Positions 59,313-64,000 of a DNA stretch of 64,000 bases are shown piece by piece. A model generated the notes under the pieces. It saw nothing but the letters and a program-made list of their open reading frames with translations, ran no database searches and was not told where the DNA came from. The stretch is taken from positions 36,966,576-37,030,575 of the forward strand of contig NC_079134.1 of assembly GCF_945859705.1 (NCBI RefSeq), given 5' to 3'. The position numbers and the translations under genes are program-made. How positions within the stretch are numbered: position 1 is the stretch's first letter; every line of letters starts with the position of its first letter. The stretch is from Episyrphus balteatus. Taxonomy: Eukaryota > Arthropoda > Insecta > Diptera > Syrphidae.

Positions 59313-59564
59313 CAAACTATACCAAGACTGGAAACTGAGCGGTTTAATGACGTTTGCCTACAAGCTGCGAGGTGTGGTGAATTTCGTGAATCTATCGTTG
59401 TGTTTGTGTTCGAAGTGTGGTTAAATGTCGTGAATATATAAACGTGTGCGTGTTGACGTCATTTACAAACGTGGTGGCTTTCACATATATTCACAGAAAA
59501 CACTGTACACAAAAGGGTTTTGGGAGGTAAGACGTACGAAAGTTTCCAGTCTTGATATAGTTTG
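59313..59564. mobile_element. Nested 252-bp MITE within the hAT element
   Basis: The 24-bp TIRs match but for one base: CAAACTATACCAAGACTGG at 59313 and, inverted, CAAACTATATCAAGACTGG ending 59564. The interior (TGACGTCATTTACAAACGTG and similar) has no coding signal. No unambiguous TSD, so the family is unknown. Confidence 0.7.
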
Positions 59565-59639
59565 TCGATTTTATTACCTTATTATGTGTATTGTGGTGGT
59601 GGCTGGTGGGTATGGAAATGGATGAGTTTATGAGTAGGC

Positions 59640-60045
59640 GTTTTTCTTTTTTAAATAAAAAAAAAAGCTCTGAACATTCTGAGCACGCTCTGAATTGCCT
59701 CTGAACAAAGCTTGTTCTGAGCGCTCAGAATTATTTTTAAAACACACCTGAACATTTGCCTATTTACCTACTTGTAATTTTATTTTACAGAAACAAGAAA
59801 TAAAATTTAAAACTTAAACTAAAATAAAAAAAACTAGACCGATTATTATTTTATTTGTTTGAAATTTTTTTTCAATTTCACTTGCTTAATGCTTGCGTTC
59901 AGCATTCAACTCGGTCTGCTCAGTTATTTTATTCTGAGTCCATCGATGGTGTTTTGAACATGCTCAGAATACGTTCAGAACGAAAATAGAAACACAAATT
60001 TGAAGCTCCAAATGTTCAGAATTAAAAAAGAAATACAATTTTTAG
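59640..60045. repeat. Inverted TCTGAACATT/CTGAGC repeat field
   Basis: Words CTCTGAACATTCTGAGCACG (left, near 59671) and, inverted, TTCTGAACGTATTCTGAGCA (right, near 59955-59974) plus further TCTGAGC copies form an inverted arrangement. A second nested, worn element inside the hAT is likely. Ends and TSD not found. Confidence 0.45.
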
Positions 60046-60178
60046 AAAGAAAAAAAAAGTCGCTATTATGAAATTAGTGAAAAGGTCGCTTTAAATAAAA
60101 AGTCGTCGCTTGGTCGCTAAGGCTTCAAAAAGGTCGCTAATAGCGACTAAATCGCTTAACGGTAACGCTGATGTAACC

Positions 60179-61520
60179 TATAGTCAAAAAGATCATGAAT
60201 GACTGCATCATTTATATAAAAAGTCTAACATAGATGAGTTTTAAGGCGTTAACACATTAGATTTTTATTTTTTCTGTTGATTTCAAACCAACTTCCGTTA
60301 TTTCCAAGCTCTAAATTTTCATATTAAAAATATAAAAACCTGCCAAAATGCATATAAAAAAAAAAAACCAACCACTCATAATATTCATATTCTTATATAT
60401 AAGTTCAAAATGTTGCCAAGGCCATAAAGACATCCTTAATTTTAATATTAAATATACTATACAAAAAAGTCTGCTAAACTACCATGTGAAGAAAAGGATG
60501 TGTAGGATAATATCCCATTAAACTTAGTATAATGCTAGAGAGTAACGTTGCCACAGAAATATTCCTTCAGCATCATACTACACATTCTTCTGATGCTTTC
60601 AACTATACACAAAATTTCTCTACATTATACTCCTATAGTTACTTCTATAACAATTGTATAGAGTTGATAGCTAGAGCTAGCATCCAAACAAAAAAAAACC
60701 TTCTTGATCCCCCATTTTTTTCTCTCTCTCTCTCTGACATTTTTTTTAAAAGTAAAATTGCCTCCATCCAAGGCTATATAATGTTGAACTTTATAGTGTA
60801 GATGGCAGTATAGTTGGCACACATCATCTAGATAGGCAATGGGTGAGAACAAACACTTTGCATGTACATATATAGAAAAAGGGCTTTAAGGGAGGTAGAA
60901 TTCTAGAGAAAACACACAAAAAGACAGATGCATTATTACGCCTCAGACAGGCAACTTTAATCCAAGTGCAATTATAACACGTGCTCTTTTTAGAACGAAC
61001 AACCCTTAAAGAATAAAGTCTCCTCTTACAAAACACAGGCATCTCTCCTTATCCTTGTTCTAGTAACACATCACATCACACCCTTTTCCTTCCATCTATT
61101 ATATACGATTCCTCCGCATTTTACCACCCATCATCAAACTAACTAAGGCCAGGCAAACAATTTCTAGATTTTCCTTATTAAAAATCTTTTAATATCTCAC
61201 ACTAAGTCCTTGGGTAGTGAATCCTTCAAGTGTGAGTTATAAGAAGATATACATATAAATGCAATATACTATAAATCCTGCCGCAAGGATTACATTTATA
61301 GATATATGTAATATTAAATGTGTGAGCTTGAGCTCTCTCGAACTCGTACTGAGCTGGTACCCAGCTCTAGCTCTAGCTATGCCCCCAAAGTAATACAACA
61401 AATAATAATCTTTTAAGTGGAATTGAAACGTGTTACTGAATATAAAATCATTGTAATGTCCTTCCATTTATACCCATCCATCCAGAGAGAGAGTAGTAGG
61501 TACTTGTTTGTCGATGCTAT
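60179..61520. other. AT-rich DNA, no gene seen
   Basis: No recognisable gene. A CTCTCTCTCTCTC tract lies near 60722 and an AGCTCTAGCTCTAGCT tract near 61363. Confidence 0.55.
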
Positions 61521-61528
61521 GATGCTGC

Positions 61529-62265
61529 CACGGTTGCCGGAGTGGGTAGGATCCTACCAAACTGGGTAGGTTTTTTTACCTTGGGTAGGTTGGTAGGTTT
61601 GAAGTCAATTTGGTAGGTTTTTCCAAGTTCTTTCTCTAAAATAATTTTATTTTTAATAATTGACAAAAAAAATTGTAATTATGTCAAATCTACCCAAAAT
61701 ATTTCTGCCAAACAAATGTGCCCATCTAAACCGAGAGTAATAATATTAAGTAGTGTATGTAAACGCAGTATCCTCATTGTTGGTGTCTGAACTCATCCAT
61801 TTTCATGTTTTGTGTTGACACTAACTTCACATTCTTGATTAGTGATTTCTACAAAATGGCATTACAATTTTATTTTAAAAGTTTTTTTCCAAAAAATTAT
61901 TTATAAAAAATTGTTTTTTTAAAAAACGGCTCTAACGATTTTGAAATTTTTTTTTCTAAAAATGCACGTTTATATATCAATCAAAACTGCATACTTGTTT
62001 TGGAGGGCAATTTAATTTCAGATTTTATTTTATTTTTTTAAACGAATTTTATTTTTTTTTCCAAATTTCTATATAAAAAGTCTTAAAAACTTAAGCAACT
62101 TTAACTCCAAGAGCAAGTTCGTGCGACCCAGTCGTGCATTTTATTTTTTTAAACAAGAATTTATTCTCTTAAAATCGAAAATTTTCGTTGGGTAGGTTTT
62201 TCTTTGAATTGGTAGGTTTTTTTGGAAACTTTGGTAGGAAATTTTTTATGCGAGTGGCAACCGTG
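61529..62265. mobile_element. Non-autonomous hAT element with 8-bp TSD
   Basis: The ends CACGGTTGCCGGAGTGGG and, inverted, CACGGTTGCCACTCGCATAA are flanked by identical 8-bp TSDs GATGCTGC (61521-61528 and 62266-62273). Subterminal TTGGTAGGTTTTT words recur at both ends in the same orientation (61557-61623 and 62190-62237). Such repeats are typical hAT transposase-binding sites. 737 bp, non-coding. Confidence 0.9.
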
Positions 62266-62273
62266 GATGCTGC

Positions 62274-63770
62274 TGGTCCTGGTTCTATCATCTGGATTTG
62301 TGTGTTCCATATAATATTTTTCTAAGAAAACACAAAAACAAAAGAAAAAAACTCACCAGTTATTGTTTTCTATTGTTTTGTTCTTTTTTTTTTTCAAAAA
62401 GAAGAAGAGGAGAGAAAAAAATGTAATATTTATGATGAGGGAAAGGATGATGTGCCATTTGGATGTCCTTTTTTTCGACAGAATTGATCCATTTTGTCCT
62501 AGCGTGTCACTCTCGCTACCACCACAAAGTTCAGTTAGGAGAGGGTGATGGGATAATATTTTGAAAGCAATCACAAACAATGTAATCGTCCTTTTTGCAA
62601 TTTTTATTTTATTCTTCTAATTCCTTCAATATTATTATGAGTGTGGGCTGATGAATTAGGAAGAGTGGGGTTTAATTTCGAAATTATTGTTAAATCCTTG
62701 GAGGATTTTAATTGTATGCGGAATTATATTTGATCAATATTTTGTGCTATACGTTCATGGATTTCCTAATTTAGTGTTGGTAATCCGTGTCTGTTGTGTT
62801 AAATTTTGTCGCAGTCTTATTATATTTTTGTCTGTTGCTTGAGGTTAAATTAGAGAAATTGGCAAAGATATATCAACCACAACCCAGACATATTAAACAG
62901 TGAAAAGATTTTCCTTTAACTCGCAATCTTATATTTGAGGAAATCCAAGGCATCTATAGTAGAGCCTTGGGTGGTTTTTTGAAGTGCATACGCACAATTA
63001 TGTCTTCAAACTCTGTTGTTGTTGTTGTTGGTTTGGTATCTTGACGGAAGATAAGATGCACACAAGGATTTTTTTTCAGCTGTTTGCTTTCATTTGTTTT
63101 GTTTTGCATGTCATCTTGAAGTTAAATTTTCTCTTCCAGCCATCAAAGGAATTTCAAGTGTTTTTTATGGATTTTATATGGAGCGGGAAATACTTGGCAC
63201 GTTTAAAAAACACAACTTCAAGTGTTTTTTTTTTTTGAAGAACTAATTTGTCCTTTGATCCTATTCTTTGAGTTTTCATAATAATAATAATAATAATAAT
63301 AATTCATCATAATCTCCATCATCGTCATCATCATCATAATCATCGTCTGTATCGGATGCAAGGAGTTTTAAGTCTTTTATGCTTTAAGATTGCTTAATGT
63401 TTTGGAGTAAGAGTTTTGGTCTTTGTTTGCATATTTTGATATAAAACCACATACTTGAACACGTTGCGCTGTTTGCTTTGTTTAGGTATATAAAAGTCGG
63501 TGTTTTGAGAGGGATTTTTTTTCCTTCTCAGACCGGAGATAAAAAGGTTTTGAAAATTGAACTGAGATCCGAATTGCAGACAAATTTGAGAATGTGTCAA
63601 ATGAGTTCGCAAGTGCTCAGTTGAATAAGGCAAATTTTAATCCCAAAAGCCTAACATTATTTTTCCTTCACGCTACGCGACAATTTTAAATGACGTTTTT
63701 TGTATGGAACAAACGTCATTTTAGGGTGTAAAAGCCTGATAAATGTTTAAAAGGGCTTTATGAAATTGGC
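62274..63770. other. AT-rich DNA with (TAA)n microsatellite, no gene seen
   Basis: Nothing coding was recognised. An ATAATAATAATAATA microsatellite spans about 63278-63302, followed by a CATCATCATCATAATCATC tract to about 63348. Confidence 0.55.
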
Positions 63771-63773
63771 CAT

Positions 63774-63870
63774 AAGTTTAATAAAGTTGCTGGAGTTGAC
63801 GGCTTTACTGTCAAGCTATTTCAAGCAGCAGGCAGCTATGATCTGGTGAGCACGAACTAATCTGGATTGC
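63774..63870 (+). pseudogene. Reverse transcriptase scrap of a LINE
   Basis: The plus strand reads NKVAGVDGFTVKLFQAAG, then a stop soon after SYDLVST. This is the RT entry motif 'NK(A/S)(A/P)G.DG...ELFK..G' of non-LTR elements. The downstream sequence to 64000 carries no continuation. A short dead fragment. Confidence 0.55.
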
Positions 63871-64000
63871 AGAGCTACATATCGCACTAGTAGGTATTAC
63901 AAGACTGTTGTAACTCAAAAAAAATTTCTCGCTAAATCAGCGAAAAAATGTTTATCTACAAACTGTTATAAAATGTTATAAAATTTGGGATAGAAAGCAA

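Larger units (their letters stand above)
54471..60170. mobile_element. 5.7-kb hAT-like element with captured gene fragments ('Pack-hAT')
   Basis: Perfect 13-bp TIRs CAGCGTTACCGTT lie at 54471-54483 and, inverted, 60158-60170. They are flanked by identical 8-bp TSDs ATGTAACC (54463-54470 and 60171-60178). Both subterminal regions carry repeated GTCGCT words (left about 54499-54557, right about 60059-60146 with AGCGAC inverses), the usual hAT transposase-binding layout. No transposase was found. The interior holds broken segments of eIF2B epsilon (+), LIN9/Mip130 (-), RRN3/TIF-IA (-), an unidentified peptide (54697-55017), unidentified coding-like sequence (58540-58840) and a nested palindromic MITE (59313-59564). 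Retained small introns imply capture at the DNA level. It is non-autonomous and would need a transposase in trans. Confidence 0.88.

Noticed and set aside
54471..60170. Frameshifts explained only by sequencing error at a normal gene locus
   Set aside because: Internal deletions, a chimeric RRN3-LIN9 join, and perfect TIRs and TSD around the block are not produced by base-calling errors, though some single-base shifts could be.

Overview
This is AT-rich eukaryotic DNA, most likely from an insect and probably a dipteran. Supporting signs are a long TTAGG-type pentamer array, introns of 55-80 bp with GTAAGT donors, residual coding segments that look fly-like, and a dense mix of hAT, Tc1, TAA-target MITE, foldback and non-LTR elements. 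Almost all of the window is non-coding: intron, intergenic sequence and transposon remains. The species assignment is inference.

Host gene. The only intact host coding segment I can support is a first exon on the minus strand (48543-48663). It encodes a signal peptide and the first residues of a WIF domain, as in the RYK/Derailed Wnt-receptor family, and ends in a GTAAGT donor. If the gene continues leftward, positions 1-48542 are mostly its first intron. No downstream exon was recognised. A promoter candidate lies near 49060-49157.

Layout. 1-9 kb: palindromic and foldback repeats, three copies of a CACTGGTC-ended family, and a decayed terminal-inverted-repeat (TIR) element with a peptide-like ORF. 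9-19 kb: AT-rich DNA, a SINE-like repeat, a LINE remnant, and a GC-richer stretch (13.4-14.8 kb) that may hold regulatory DNA. 19-21.8 kb: a 1.09-kb foldback element with a perfect 9-bp target-site duplication (TSD), then about 115 TTAGG units. 25.5-29.7 kb: a degenerate repeat field split by a 1.08-kb palindrome, then a non-autonomous hAT with a perfect 8-bp TSD. 36.7-37.6 kb: a minisatellite. 39-48 kb: a Jockey-like LINE remnant, TAA-target MITEs, a hAT, a Tc1 remnant and a LINE scrap. 49.4-54.3 kb: Russian-doll nested elements, LINE fragments and a tRNA-derived SINE. 54.5-60.2 kb: a 5.7-kb hAT-like element. 61.5-62.3 kb: another hAT. 63.8 kb: a LINE scrap running toward the window end.

Main discovery. 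The element at 54471-60170 has perfect 13-bp TIRs (CAGCGTTACCGTT), subterminal GTCGCT repeats and an exact 8-bp TSD (ATGTAACC), all hAT hallmarks, yet no transposase was recognised. It carries broken, partly intron-containing copies of three unrelated housekeeping or growth genes: eIF2B epsilon (+), LIN9/Mip130 (-) and RRN3/TIF-IA (-). RRN3 is fused directly to the LIN9 N-terminus. At least one further peptide and possibly more are unidentified. This looks like multi-gene capture by a hAT transposon (a 'Pack-hAT') in an animal.
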